Assembly (NCBI GenBank): GCA_028288395.1
Contig: JAQBNV010000161.1
Span: 1 to 26,422 of the forward strand
Length of the DNA: 26,422 bases
Direction: 5' to 3'
Source of the DNA: Adhaeribacter sp.
GTDB lineage: Bacteria; Bacteroidota; Bacteroidia; Cytophagales; Hymenobacteraceae
The translations under genes were made by a program, and so were the position numbers. Under the pieces are notes generated by a model. That model worked only from the letters and a program-made list of their open reading frames with translations, was not told the origin of the DNA and ran no database searches. The number at the start of each line of letters is the position of its first letter. The stretch's first letter is position 1. Below are positions 1-8,559 of this stretch, piece after piece.

Positions 1-516
1 GTAAAATTTGTAATTTTTTTGCAGTTCTTCCCCTGCCGTTTCCATATTCGATAGAAAAGACGTACGGCGACTGAGTCCGGTCAGGGACCGGCTGATTCCT
101 TCCAGGTTGGCGTAGTTCAGCAGCCAGTTCTGTTTAATCATATAAGGCAAAAAATATTTAACTTTTTCGGGCAAAATAGCCTCGTAGCGGTTGATAAGCG
201 CATACACCCGTTGAGAATAATTTGCTAAACTTTCGCCGGAATAATTATTAAATTCTTTCGCCAGGAAATGATCGTAATAAATATCGGCAATTACCCCGGC
301 AAATTTTTTGTAACCTGGCCGTAACCGGTCCTTGGATTGGTGAACCACGGGGTGCGTATCGGTAAAAGTATCGATCTGGCGGTGCAAGACAACACCCTGG
401 GCTATTTTTTCGGGTAGTAACTGTACCTGCTTGCCCCGCACAGAATCGGCAATAAAATTACCAACCAATAATTCTTCATCGTCGCCGGAAAGAAAAGAAT
501 GCGCTAAATAATTCAA
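1..516 (-). CDS. Acyl carrier protein phosphodiesterase-like protein (DUF479/AcpH family), 3' end outside the window
   Basis: I translated this by hand; the frame is open from 516 to the window edge (172 codons). It begins NYLAHSFLSG and contains LVGNFIADSVRGKQ, then HRQIDTFTDTHP, then YYDHFLAKEF, the conserved blocks of the AcpH/DUF479 family. That family is predicted to remove the phosphopantetheine arm of acyl carrier protein and is an HD-type metal hydrolase in the cytoplasm. Full-length members run about 190-200 residues, so only some 20 residues are missing. There is no ATG; TTG at 516 fits the family N-terminus (usually MNYLAH), though an in-frame TTG also lies further upstream. It is divergent from the PNPOx-like gene, with about 140 bp between them. 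The family assignment is firm; the exact biochemical role in Bacteroidota is inferred. Confidence 0.85.
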   Translation of the reverse strand, partial: MNYLAHSFLSGDDEELLVGNFIADSVRGKQVQLLPEKIAQGVVLHRQIDTFTDTHPVVHQSKDRLRPGYKKFAGVIADIYYDHFLAKEFNNYSGESLANYSQRVYALINRYEAILPEKVKYFLPYMIKQNWLLNYANLEGISRSLTGLSRRTSFLSNMETAGEELQKNYKFY

Positions 517-655
517 ACCAATCTGTTTTAAAATTCTAAATATAATAAACAATACATACCTGCCAGGGTTTATAGTGTGGTACTGCCAGAAAGGGCTGAG
601 CATAACTTTTGCTTTATCGTCGCGTACCCTTAACCATAATTACAGACCTAAAACT

Positions 656-1153
656 ATGGAAAATAAACCAAATGAAAATTTGCAAACCTTGGCAGAAAAA
701 ATAAAAGATATTAAAACGGCTATGCTGGTAACCGCTGAAAGTGACGGCACGCTCCGGGCGCGCCCCATGCAAACGTTGAAGTTTGAAGGAAATTACCTTT
801 GGTTTTTAACCAGTAGCGATTCGGCCAAATCGCAGGAAATCAGAAATGAGAGCCATGTAAACCTTACCTATGCCCAGGAAAGCGATAAATTATACGTTTC
901 CGTTTCGGGTATTGCAACCATTAGCCGGGATCGCCAGAAAATAGAGGAATTATGGAGTGCGCCTTTTAAAGCCTGGTTTCCGGAAGGGAAAGAGGACCCC
1001 AATATTGTGGTGTTACGCGTAGAAATTACCCAGGCCGAATATTGGGACACCCCCACCAGTCCCGTGGTACATTTGATTGGCTTTGCCAAAGCAGTGGTAA
1101 CCGGGGAAAGCTACCATCCCGGCGATAATGAAAAAATAAATGTGACAAAATAA
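656..1153 (+). CDS. Pyridoxamine 5'-phosphate oxidase-like general stress protein (GS26 type)
   Basis: A 165-residue protein from the ATG at 656. The frame is open further upstream, but the extra 27 residues look non-coding. It has the split-barrel flavin-binding fold of the general stress protein 26 / Pyrid_ox_like group: KTAMLVTAESDGTLRARPM near the N-terminus, then LWFLTSSDSAKSQEI, VNLTYAQ, YVSVSGIATI, and a C-terminal AEYWDTP segment typical of this group. Such proteins bind FMN or F420-like cofactors and are linked to stress responses; the substrate is unknown. It stands alone, divergent from the DUF479 gene, and is followed by a clear intrinsic terminator, so it is probably monocistronic. 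Not a biosynthetic PdxH, which is longer and has other motifs. Confidence 0.85.
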   Translation: MENKPNENLQTLAEKIKDIKTAMLVTAESDGTLRARPMQTLKFEGNYLWFLTSSDSAKSQEIRNESHVNLTYAQESDKLYVSVSGIATISRDRQKIEELWSAPFKAWFPEGKEDPNIVVLRVEITQAEYWDTPTSPVVHLIGFAKAVVTGESYHPGDNEKINVTK

Positions 1154-1161
1154 GCAACACG

Positions 1162-1186
1162 AAAAGGAGAACCAGTTTCTCCTTTT
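1162..1186 (+). terminator. Intrinsic terminator after the PNPOx-like gene
   Basis: AAAAGGAGAA and TTCTCCTTTT form a perfect 10-bp stem around a 5-nt loop, followed by more T. It starts 8 bp after the stop codon at 1151-1153. Confidence 0.85.
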
Positions 1187-1236
1187 TTATTTTAAATAAG
1201 TAAAATTAGGATCAACTTTAATTTCAGGTTAATACC

Positions 1237-1950
1237 TTGCCTTCTTTGCCCGCCGCTGCTATTACAACCTTAACTTTATTTGGCATCCGGCCGGGTCATT
1301 GGCGCTGGGGCCTAGCCCAAATGGGCACCATGCCACCCCGCTTAAAGCAAACCGAAGGATTGCAGTTTTTTAAATTACTGGGTAGTGGCAAAGGACGTGT
1401 TTTTAGTTTAACGCCCGATTTTTATTTGTACGGTTTAATAGCCGTTTGGGAAAACGAAACCACTGCCGACCAATTTCTGAATCATTCCGCTGTTATAAAA
1501 GAATACGATGTACACTGCCACGAGCGCTGGACAGTTAAATTGCAGGCCCTGAAAGCCCACGGGCTTTGGGATGGGCAGGCACCTTTTGTACCTACGGCTG
1601 ATATAAAAAACACATCCGGGCAAATGGCCGTTTTAACCCGCGCCGCCATAAACCTGCGGGCCTTACCGGCTTTCTGGAAATACGGAAAAGAAACGAGTAA
1701 AGCTTTAGATGCCGCACCTGGACTCGTGGCGGCCGTTGGTCTTGGAGAATTGCCATTTGTCCGGCAGGCAACTTTCAGCATCTGGGAGAGCGAACAGCAC
1801 ATGGTCCAATACGCTTACAAAAATGCCCACCACCAACAGGTAATCCGAAAAACCCGCCAAGACAATTGGTACAGCGAAGAACTGTTTGCCCGCTTCCGGG
1901 TTATTTCCGCCGCCGGGTCCTGGAAAGGCCGCAACCCCTTAGCCATTTGA
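1237..1950 (+). CDS. Spheroidene monooxygenase-like protein (CrtA family)
   Basis: A 237-residue protein starting at TTG 1237; the family N-terminus (TTLTLFGI..) lies before the first internal ATG at 1321, so the TTG is favoured. Blocks resembling CrtA are QMGTMPPRLKQTEGLQFFKLLGSGKG, LIAVWENETTADQFL, the central APGLVAAVGLGELP, TFSIWESEQHMVQYAYKNAHH, and WYSEELFARFRV near the C-terminus. CrtA is a heme monooxygenase that adds a keto group at C-2 of acyclic carotenoids in purple bacteria; relatives occur in non-phototrophic pigmented Bacteroidota. No carotenoid gene lies next to it, so the substrate here is an inference. It is probably transcribed alone; about 300 bp separate it from leuS. Confidence 0.8.
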   Translation: MPSLPAAAITTLTLFGIRPGHWRWGLAQMGTMPPRLKQTEGLQFFKLLGSGKGRVFSLTPDFYLYGLIAVWENETTADQFLNHSAVIKEYDVHCHERWTVKLQALKAHGLWDGQAPFVPTADIKNTSGQMAVLTRAAINLRALPAFWKYGKETSKALDAAPGLVAAVGLGELPFVRQATFSIWESEQHMVQYAYKNAHHQQVIRKTRQDNWYSEELFARFRVISAAGSWKGRNPLAI

Positions 1951-2256
1951 TTATTTTTCTGCTGTAAAATTTTAATAATATTATCTAATTTTAATATTTC
2001 CACCCTAAGAGCTCTTCTGTTACGCTATCTCCCTGCATTCTGGTTAACGTACAACCAATCTTCCAGGGTACATGGCTAGGAATAACAGGTTTTAAAGAAA
2101 AAGCCCAAGTGCTTATTATTTTCAATAGGAAAGCTCATTCTTGTTGAATATTTATAACTAATTGACTTATATTGCAGAATTAATCAAAATGAAAACCGGC
2201 TGGTTAGTCCGGCAATATTTTCCTTAACAGCCAATATCCGAATTACTAATAAAAGC
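1951..2256. other. Intergenic region before leuS, no gene seen
   Basis: AT-rich, with stops in all frames I read. It must carry the leuS promoter, but I cannot assign -33/-7 elements of the Bacteroidota type with confidence. No T-box-like or other riboswitch structure was recognised. Confidence 0.5.
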
Positions 2257-5079
2257 ATGTCAGATTACAACTTTAATCAGATAGAAAAAAAGTGGCAACA
2301 CTTCTGGGCCCAGAAACAAACCTATAAAACCACCACCGACCAAAACAAACCCAAGTACTACGTGCTGGATATGTTCCCGTACCCCTCGGGCGCCGGTTTA
2401 CACGTGGGACATCCGCTGGGTTATATTGCTTCGGATATTGTGGCGCGTTACAAAAGACAAAAGGGTTTTAACGTATTGCACCCCATGGGTTTCGACGCGT
2501 TTGGTTTACCGGCCGAGCAATACGCCATCCAGACCGGGCAGCATCCGGCTATTACCACGAAAGAAAACATCTCCCGCTACAAAGAACAATTAAGCAGCCT
2601 GGGATTTTCTTACGACTGGAGCCGCGAAGTGCGAACTTCTGATCCGAATTATTATAAGTGGACCCAATGGATATTTTTGAAATTATTCCAAGCCTGGTAC
2701 AACCAGGAAACTGATAAAGCCGAACCCGTTGCCACCCTGCTGGCTAAGTTTGAGCAGAATGGAACGGCCGGCGTAAAAGCCGCCTGCGACGAAGAAGAAA
2801 GAACACTTTTCTCTGCCGCCGAATGGCAAGCCATGTCGGAGAAGCAACAATCCGATATATTGCTGCAATATCGCCTGGCTTTTTTGTCGGAGGCAACGGT
2901 GAACTGGTGCCCGGCCTTGGGAACGGTATTGGCCAACGACGAGGTAAAAGATGGCGTAAGCGAACGCGGCGGCTATCCGGTGGAGCGCAAGAAAATGCAG
3001 CAATGGAGCCTGCGCATCACGGCTTACGCCGAACGCCTGCTGAACGATATAGAAAACCTGGACTGGACCGAAGCCATCAAAGAAATGCAGCGCAACTGGA
3101 TTGGCAAATCTTTGGGTGCCGAATTGAATTTTAAAGTAAAAGATTCGGAACGGCAGCTTAAAGTATTTACGACCCGGGCCGATACCATTTACGGCGTTAC
3201 TTACCTGGCGATTGCGCCCGAGCACGAATGGGTGCCGGAGCTAACTACCCCGGAACAACGGCAGGTTGTGGAAGAATATGTGAGCACCGCCAAAAACCGC
3301 TCTGAACGCGACCGGATGAGCGATGTTAAAACCATTAGCGGTGTGTTTACCGGCTCCTACGTGCTGAACCCCCTGAACGGTGAAGAAACTCCGTTGTGGG
3401 TGGCCGATTACGTGCTGGCAGGTTACGGAACCGGCGTGGTGATGGCCGTACCGGCAAGCGATATCCGCGACTTTAATTTTGCTAAGCATTTTGACTTGCC
3501 TATTGTAGCGGTAATTGAAGGTACTACCACCGACGAAGTATACGAAGCCAAAGAAGGTAAAATAATCAATTCCGACTTCCTGAACGGACTAGAGGTAAAA
3601 GACGCGCTGGTAGCCGCCACCGCTAAATTCGAAGAAATGGGTATCGGCCAGGGAAAGGTAAACTACCGCATGCGCGACGCTATTTTCGGCCGGCAACGCT
3701 ACTGGGGCGAACCCATTCCGATATATTACAAGGACGGTATTCCGCAGCCCTTGCCGGAATCGGAATTGCCTTTGGTTTTGCCCGAAATTGATGCCTATCT
3801 GCCCACTGAAACCGGAGAGCCGCCTTTGGCCCGCGCCAAAGACTGGAAGTATAAAGGAGAATATCAATATGAACTGAGCACCATGCCGGGTTGGGCAGGC
3901 TCCAGTTGGTATTATTTGCGCTATATGTCGCCGGATAATAACGAACGTTTCGTTACAGCTGAAGACGAGCAATATTGGCAAACCGTAGATTTATATATTG
4001 GTGGCTCAGAGCACGCCACCGGCCATTTGTTATATTCCCGTTTCTGGTACAAGTTCCTGTACGATTTAGGCTTGGTTTCTCAAGTCGAGCCATTCCGGAA
4101 ACTAATTAACCAGGGCATGATTCAGGGCCGGTCAAATTTTGTTTATAGGGTAAAAGGAGATAAGAATATATATGTTTCCAAAAACAGAATAGGTGATACT
4201 TGGACACAAGAAGAATTAGAAAGAACAGGATTAAGTGAAACCCCTATTGGAGAATACACCCCGCTGCACGTAGATGTGAACATTGTGGAGAATGATGTGC
4301 TAGATTTAGAAGCCTTTAAAATTTGGCGTGCTGAAAACGTGGAGGCTGAATTTATCCTGGAAGACGGAAAATACCATTGCGGTGTGGAAGTGGAAAAAAT
4401 GTCCAAATCTAAGTACAACGTGGTGAACCCGGATGTGCTGGTAGACCGGGTGGGTGCTGATACGCTGCGCATGTACGAGATGTTTTTGGGCCCGCTGGAG
4501 CAGTTTAAACCCTGGAATACGAACGGCATCGACGGCGTACACAAGTTCCTGAAGCGCTACTGGAAATTATTCTTTGATAATAATGGCAACTTTGCCGTTT
4601 CGGAAGAAGAACCGACCCCGGCCGAACTGAAAACCTTGCACAAAACTATAAAAAAGGTAGAAGAAGATATGGAGCGCCTGTCGTTTAATACTTCGGTGAG
4701 TACCTTTATGATTTGTGTAAACGAGCTTATCACCCTCAAAAGCAACAAAAAAGCTATTCTGGAACCGCTCACCGTTATTCTGGCTCCTTACGCGCCGCAC
4801 ATTACCGAAGAAATCTGGTCTTTGCTGGGCTACTCCGAAAGCATCACGTACGAAGCATTCCCGGCTTGGCAGGAAAAATATTTAATAGAAAGCTCATTTG
4901 AATACCCTATTTCGGTTAATGGTAAAATGCGGGGCAAACTGGCTTTCCCCACCGATACCCCAAAAGAAGAAATTGAAAGAGAAGTTATCGCTTCAGGTAT
5001 TCTGGAAAAGTACCTCGAAGGAAAAGCCCCCAAGAAAATAATTGTGGTGCCTAATAAAATTGTAAACGTTGTGGTTTAA
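2257..5079 (+). CDS. leuS: Leucyl-tRNA synthetase
   Basis: A 940-residue class I aminoacyl-tRNA synthetase that charges tRNA-Leu. The HIGH motif is HVGH at residues 49-52 and the KMSKS loop is at 714-718. Between them lie the CP1 editing domain ([10 protein letters not shown] and [19 protein letters not shown]; both aspartates of the D-x-x-D pair are kept, but Ser replaces the His often found just before it), the [11 protein letters not shown] block, and the [12 protein letters not shown] and [18 protein letters not shown] blocks. The anticodon-binding domain and a C-terminal domain ending NKIVNVVV follow. Length and the extra segment near residues 140-210 fit Bacteroidota LeuRS. Residues about 628-668, just before KMSKS, are encoded by an unusually AT-rich stretch with AGA, AGG, ATA and GGA codons that the rest of the gene avoids. 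Expressed as a single gene with its own terminator. Confidence 0.99.
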   Translation: MSDYNFNQIEKKWQHFWAQKQTYKTTTDQNKPKYYVLDMFPYPSGAGLHVGHPLGYIASDIVARYKRQKGFNVLHPMGFDAFGLPAEQYAIQTGQHPAITTKENISRYKEQLSSLGFSYDWSREVRTSDPNYYKWTQWIFLKLFQAWYNQETDKAEPVATLLAKFEQNGTAGVKAACDEEERTLFSAAEWQAMSEKQQSDILLQYRLAFLSEATVNWCPALGTVLANDEVKDGVSERGGYPVERKKMQQWSLRITAYAERLLNDIENLDWTEAIKEMQRNWIGKSLGAELNFKVKDSERQLKVFTTRADTIYGVTYLAIAPEHEWVPELTTPEQRQVVEEYVSTAKNRSERDRMSDVKTISGVFTGSYVLNPLNGEETPLWVADYVLAGYGTGVVMAVPASDIRDFNFAKHFDLPIVAVIEGTTTDEVYEAKEGKIINSDFLNGLEVKDALVAATAKFEEMGIGQGKVNYRMRDAIFGRQRYWGEPIPIYYKDGIPQPLPESELPLVLPEIDAYLPTETGEPPLARAKDWKYKGEYQYELSTMPGWAGSSWYYLRYMSPDNNERFVTAEDEQYWQTVDLYIGGSEHATGHLLYSRFWYKFLYDLGLVSQVEPFRKLINQGMIQGRSNFVYRVKGDKNIYVSKNRIGDTWTQEELERTGLSETPIGEYTPLHVDVNIVENDVLDLEAFKIWRAENVEAEFILEDGKYHCGVEVEKMSKSKYNVVNPDVLVDRVGADTLRMYEMFLGPLEQFKPWNTNGIDGVHKFLKRYWKLFFDNNGNFAVSEEEPTPAELKTLHKTIKKVEEDMERLSFNTSVSTFMICVNELITLKSNKKAILEPLTVILAPYAPHITEEIWSLLGYSESITYEAFPAWQEKYLIESSFEYPISVNGKMRGKLAFPTDTPKEEIEREVIASGILEKYLEGKAPKKIIVVPNKIVNVVV

Positions 5080-5119
5080 ATTTGTTACAAGTTTTACTTT
5101 TTAAAATTTAATTCCATTA

Positions 5120-5154
5120 AAAAGTGAGCCGCTAATAATTAGTGGCTCACTTTT
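5120..5154 (+). terminator. Intrinsic terminator of leuS
   Basis: AAAAGTGAGCCGCT pairs with AGTGGCTCACTTTT (one weak position) around a 7-nt loop and runs into T residues, 40 bp after the leuS stop. The A-tract on the other side lets it work for the opposite strand too. Confidence 0.85.
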
Positions 5155-5253
5155 ATTTTGATGATACCAGTACTGGTGAACTACGCTCCATCCAACATTT
5201 ATAAATTCGGGAAAAAATAAAATTGGTCCCTCTCGCAGGAAATTAATTTATTA

Positions 5254-5435
5254 GAGCATGTTTAAATTTTGAAGAACCTACTTATCCCGGTCATTCTGGA
5301 AGATTCTTCTGCGTAGGTCACGCACAAGATTCTTCCAGAATGATGCAGGTGAAGGGTAATAAGGGACGTTTTTATTAAAGTTATCGGAAATATTCCCTTT
5401 CAATAAAGCCCAGGTTCTAAATTTTAAACAAGCTC
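5254..5435. mobile_element. MITE-like palindromic element, 182 bp, flanked by TA
   Basis: The ends are imperfect inverted repeats: GAGCATGTTTAAATTTTGAA on the left, and GAGCTTGTTTAAAATTTAGA reading in from the right, both leading into an AACCT block. TA dinucleotides sit directly outside both ends (5252-5253 and 5436-5437), as expected of a target duplication. The core is a hairpin: TCATTCTGGAAGATTCTT at 5291-5308 pairs with 5326-5343 at 17 of 18 positions, extended inward by TGCGT/ACGCA around a 5-nt loop. No ORF lies inside, so any transposase would act in trans; a TA-target family (IS630/Tc1-mariner or part of IS5) is the likely source. I see no second copy in this window. Confidence 0.65.
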
Positions 5436-5847
5436 TAAAAACCTTACCGGCAACTAACCTATTCGGCTAGGTTACCTGAATTATACCAAATCGTTTAAAC
5501 TACCTCCCAAGTTTATATCTTCCGCCTTGGAATTTTACATCAGGATTATATTTTACCCAGTAGTAGTCTTTCAACCGAGTTATGATTTGTAATTTATGTA
5601 TTTTATTTACACTTAAACAGGCAAACGCTGCCGGAAACTCTATTGGATAGGAGAATCTTCACCGAGAAGCTTTAACACGTTGCATGTATGAAACCCAGAC
5701 TCCCGGTTTAAAAACGAGAAATTTTTAGAATTTTATGGAAAATCTTTCATCAGTTTGATATAACTAATATTATTGACTTCAAAATTCTATCGGATTTAAT
5801 ATTTGATAGAATTCAATGGGCAAAGCATTTCGGACAAAAGAATATTT
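5436..5847. other. Intergenic region, no gene seen
   Basis: About 410 bp between the MITE-like element and the convergent GT87 gene. The longest open stretch I noticed is about 50 codons on the minus strand (roughly 5505-5660), with no ATG, atypical AGA/AGG/ATA codons and no family I recognise. No RNA gene was identified. Confidence 0.4.
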
Positions 5848-7062
5848 TTAATTTTTGCTTTCTAATTCTTTCCGAACCATTTTTAGCCGTAAGTAGAACA
5901 TCAAAACCAGCAAGGTGAGCGCGCCGAAACTATATACCGAATGGTTTTCGAGCACTTTAAACGCCGCAGCGCCAACTAAATCCCGGATATTTCCGCCAAT
6001 CAATACACAGCTCAAAACCAAAGCTATTTTACCGCCAGTTGGCAAATGCCCGAAGTGGTAGAGTAAAAAAACAATGCAGGGCAGTAAAAATAAAAAAGCA
6101 TTGAGGCTGGTAAAAGCAAACAAAGGAATTAACCCTATTAAAACCGCTCCCTCAGCCACCGCGGGTTGCGGCAGGGAACGACCTTTCCGGATAAAGTATA
6201 GCAGCAAAACTCCAATGCCGGCCAGAATTATCAATTGAAAAATCCGGGCAGCCTTAGCATCAATAAGCAATAATTTAAGCGGCGTATACCGGCCCAGGAC
6301 AGAAAATATGGTATGATTTCCTTCCTGCAATAAACCTTGCTTGGCTGCCAGTTCTATAGCCAATTCCCTGAACCAACTTAAATAAAGTGCCTTAAAATCT
6401 GCTAAACCGGGGTAAAATATTAACGGTAATAAACCTAGAATTAAAACCAGCAGGATGGTAAAGCCCAAGCTTAAATATTTTTTCTTCAGGAAAAAATAAG
6501 GTAAAAATATTAACCCGAAAGGCTTAATAAATAAACTGAAAGCCAGGATAAAAGACGCTGTTTTGTACCTTTTCTGAATAAATAGGTGCAGCATCAAAAC
6601 GTATAAAGCCAGCAACAACAGGTTAACCTGTCCCAGATGCCACTCCCGGTGAATATGCACACCCACTCCTAAAAATGCCAGGAACAAAACCCTATTTTTC
6701 TGAAAAGCAGATTTATTTACTTCCGGTCCGGTTGTAAGTTTATAATAAGCATTTAATACATAACCCGCCAGAAAAGTTAAGAGAAACCAGTAAACAATTT
6801 TAGCCGCTGAAAAAGGCAACACCAGGAGCGGAATAAAATAGAAAGCGCTGGTGGGCGAATATTTAAAAACGTAATGCCCATCGGCTTTAATGCGGTATAG
6901 CTCCTCCCCTTGCCACAAACGACTGGCAGATTTGTAATAAACCTCTAAATCGGGGGAGTAAAAACGTTGGTTAATTATTTCGCCGATTAACAAAATCAGG
7001 CTGATGAAAACCAGAAAATAAAACCAAATATTTTTTTGGTAAAACATTCGCCGCATAAGCAA
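5848..7062 (-). CDS. GT87-type polyprenol-phosphate-mannose mannosyltransferase-like membrane protein (DUF2029)
   Basis: A 404-residue integral membrane protein with about ten hydrophobic segments. The first loop after the first membrane segment reads SPDLEVYYKSASRLWQGEEL, followed by FKYSPTSAFYFIPLLVLPFS; this acidic Asp plus YKYSP pattern is the hallmark of the GT-C fold family GT87/DUF2029. Characterised relatives use a lipid-linked mannose donor and transfer mannose on the outer face of the cytoplasmic membrane. The acceptor here is unknown and the gene stands alone. Three candidate Met starts (residues 1, 3, 6) lie close together. I am sure of the family and less sure of the sugar. Confidence 0.75.
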   Translation of the reverse strand: MLMRRMFYQKNIWFYFLVFISLILLIGEIINQRFYSPDLEVYYKSASRLWQGEELYRIKADGHYVFKYSPTSAFYFIPLLVLPFSAAKIVYWFLLTFLAGYVLNAYYKLTTGPEVNKSAFQKNRVLFLAFLGVGVHIHREWHLGQVNLLLLALYVLMLHLFIQKRYKTASFILAFSLFIKPFGLIFLPYFFLKKKYLSLGFTILLVLILGLLPLIFYPGLADFKALYLSWFRELAIELAAKQGLLQEGNHTIFSVLGRYTPLKLLLIDAKAARIFQLIILAGIGVLLLYFIRKGRSLPQPAVAEGAVLIGLIPLFAFTSLNAFLFLLPCIVFLLYHFGHLPTGGKIALVLSCVLIGGNIRDLVGAAAFKVLENHSVYSFGALTLLVLMFYLRLKMVRKELESKN

Positions 7063-7208
7063 TCAGGGGTTTATGGCCGAAGCTATTGTTAAATTATTAG
7101 CCTGGTTTATGTTGCTGCGCACCCTCATTATTTTTAGCTGCATTATCTTAAGGCTTTCAGGAATATTAAGAATGAAAGAATAAATTTTAGTCCCTCGCTA
7201 TATTTTTC

Positions 7209-8546
7209 TTACCGGCCATTATAATTCAGGGTCTGGTACCCGATAATTAAATCCGTTCTGGCTCCGGGCGGGCGGTAATATACAATAATATCGTATTGGT
7301 TTTCGGTGAGGTTGTAGCTGCCTTCCAAGTAAGTCTCGTCGGGTATGGCGGAAGTTTGTACAGCGTAATCGTAGTTATAATAACCCTGCTTTAACAATGC
7401 CCTGCCGGTATATTGCTGCGTGGCGGCATTATAGCTCATTTGCAGTTCTTTTTTAAGTTGCCAATCGGCCAGCTCCCCGTATAAATAAACGTTGCCGGGG
7501 GCGGGCTGCGGAACAGCCAATGTAAAGGTTACCCAGTTATAATCGCCGTTTAAAGCGCCGTTGCCGTATTCCCGGTTGCCTATTAAGTATTTCCCGTTAA
7601 TATCTATTTGGGAACCAAACGCCTCCCGGGCCCGGTTTTGATCAGGTTGTAATAAAATTTCTTCCGGAACAGCTTCCCGGTTGGCAGTAGCTACGTTGGC
7701 TCCCAGCGAGCGCATGCTGCGGGTATCAAAAAAACGGTACTCGTTAAGCCCCGGAAAACTGTTTTCGTAGTTAAAATAGGTAAACTCCAGCTTCCGTTGG
7801 GCATCGCGCACGTACAAGGGTTTTAAATTCTGGATGGCATTATCCCACCGGTTATTTTGCCGCAATGCTACTTTTACTTCCTGGCTGGGGTTTACCAACG
7901 GATATTGGTTATACCGGATTTCAAAATCTATTTGCTGGTACGCCAAACGTTCTTTAACTCCCATGGGTAAAACAGCCCGGGCTCCCACGCTTACCCGCTG
8001 TTCGTAAACGAGTATGCGCCGCGAAATTACGGAGCGGCCGCTCTGGTCTGTTACCACCATCAAGTAATTACCGCTTAATTTTACGGGCGGCAATACAAAC
8101 CGGTAATGATAATATTTTACTTTTGTGTTGAAGGAGGGCGTTATATCGGTTATGTAAAACTCATTAAAATCCTGCATGAACTGGCTTTGCGTGATCCGGG
8201 CTTCCGTCCAATCAGCGTTACAATAAATAAATTTTACCAAAAACCGCTGTTGTGGCGCGTTCAGTTGATCGAATTCCAGCACAATGGGTTGCTCCTGCGA
8301 TAGCGGAATCACCGGCGGGTTCAATACTTCTTCGGGGTGGCCGCTCTTTACATAGCATTGCACCGTTTTTACATTGGCATCATAGGTGTAATCTTCGAAG
8401 CGTACCGGCGTATTGACATTAGCTGCGCCGACGCTACCGGCAGCAGATCCACCGGTTTGTTGGGCCAGTGGAACGCAGCCGTGCCAGCCCAAAGCGAGTA
8501 GCACCACCGATAAAAGAAAAAATTTATTTACTACCCTCGCTCCCAA
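7209..8546 (-). CDS. DUF5103 protein, type IX secretion system plug family
   Basis: A 445-residue exported protein. It has a hydrophobic leader (VVNKFFLLSVVLLALGWHGC); Cys24 could be a lipidation site, but the residues before it (WHG) are a poor lipobox. The body matches DUF5103: VRFEDYTYDANVKTVQCYV, then LEFDQL, the block KFIYCNADWTEARITQSQFM, NEFYITDITPSFNTKVKYYHY, and a C-terminal half rich in beta strands with GDYNWVTFTL and GYYNYDYAV. In Flavobacterium johnsoniae the homologous Plug closes the periplasmic end of the SprA translocon of the type IX system. It starts 13 bp after the ABC-F stop codon, so the two are probably cotranscribed. The family is confident; the plug role here is by homology. 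Confidence 0.85.
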   Translation of the reverse strand: MGARVVNKFFLLSVVLLALGWHGCVPLAQQTGGSAAGSVGAANVNTPVRFEDYTYDANVKTVQCYVKSGHPEEVLNPPVIPLSQEQPIVLEFDQLNAPQQRFLVKFIYCNADWTEARITQSQFMQDFNEFYITDITPSFNTKVKYYHYRFVLPPVKLSGNYLMVVTDQSGRSVISRRILVYEQRVSVGARAVLPMGVKERLAYQQIDFEIRYNQYPLVNPSQEVKVALRQNNRWDNAIQNLKPLYVRDAQRKLEFTYFNYENSFPGLNEYRFFDTRSMRSLGANVATANREAVPEEILLQPDQNRAREAFGSQIDINGKYLIGNREYGNGALNGDYNWVTFTLAVPQPAPGNVYLYGELADWQLKKELQMSYNAATQQYTGRALLKQGYYNYDYAVQTSAIPDETYLEGSYNLTENQYDIIVYYRPPGARTDLIIGYQTLNYNGR

Positions 8547-8559
8547 ATCGTGCCCTGAT

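Noticed and set aside
5505..5660. About 50 open codons on the minus strand ending KDYYWVKYNPDVKFQGG
   Set aside because: No start codon of note, atypical codons and no family recognised; an open stretch of this length is expected by chance.
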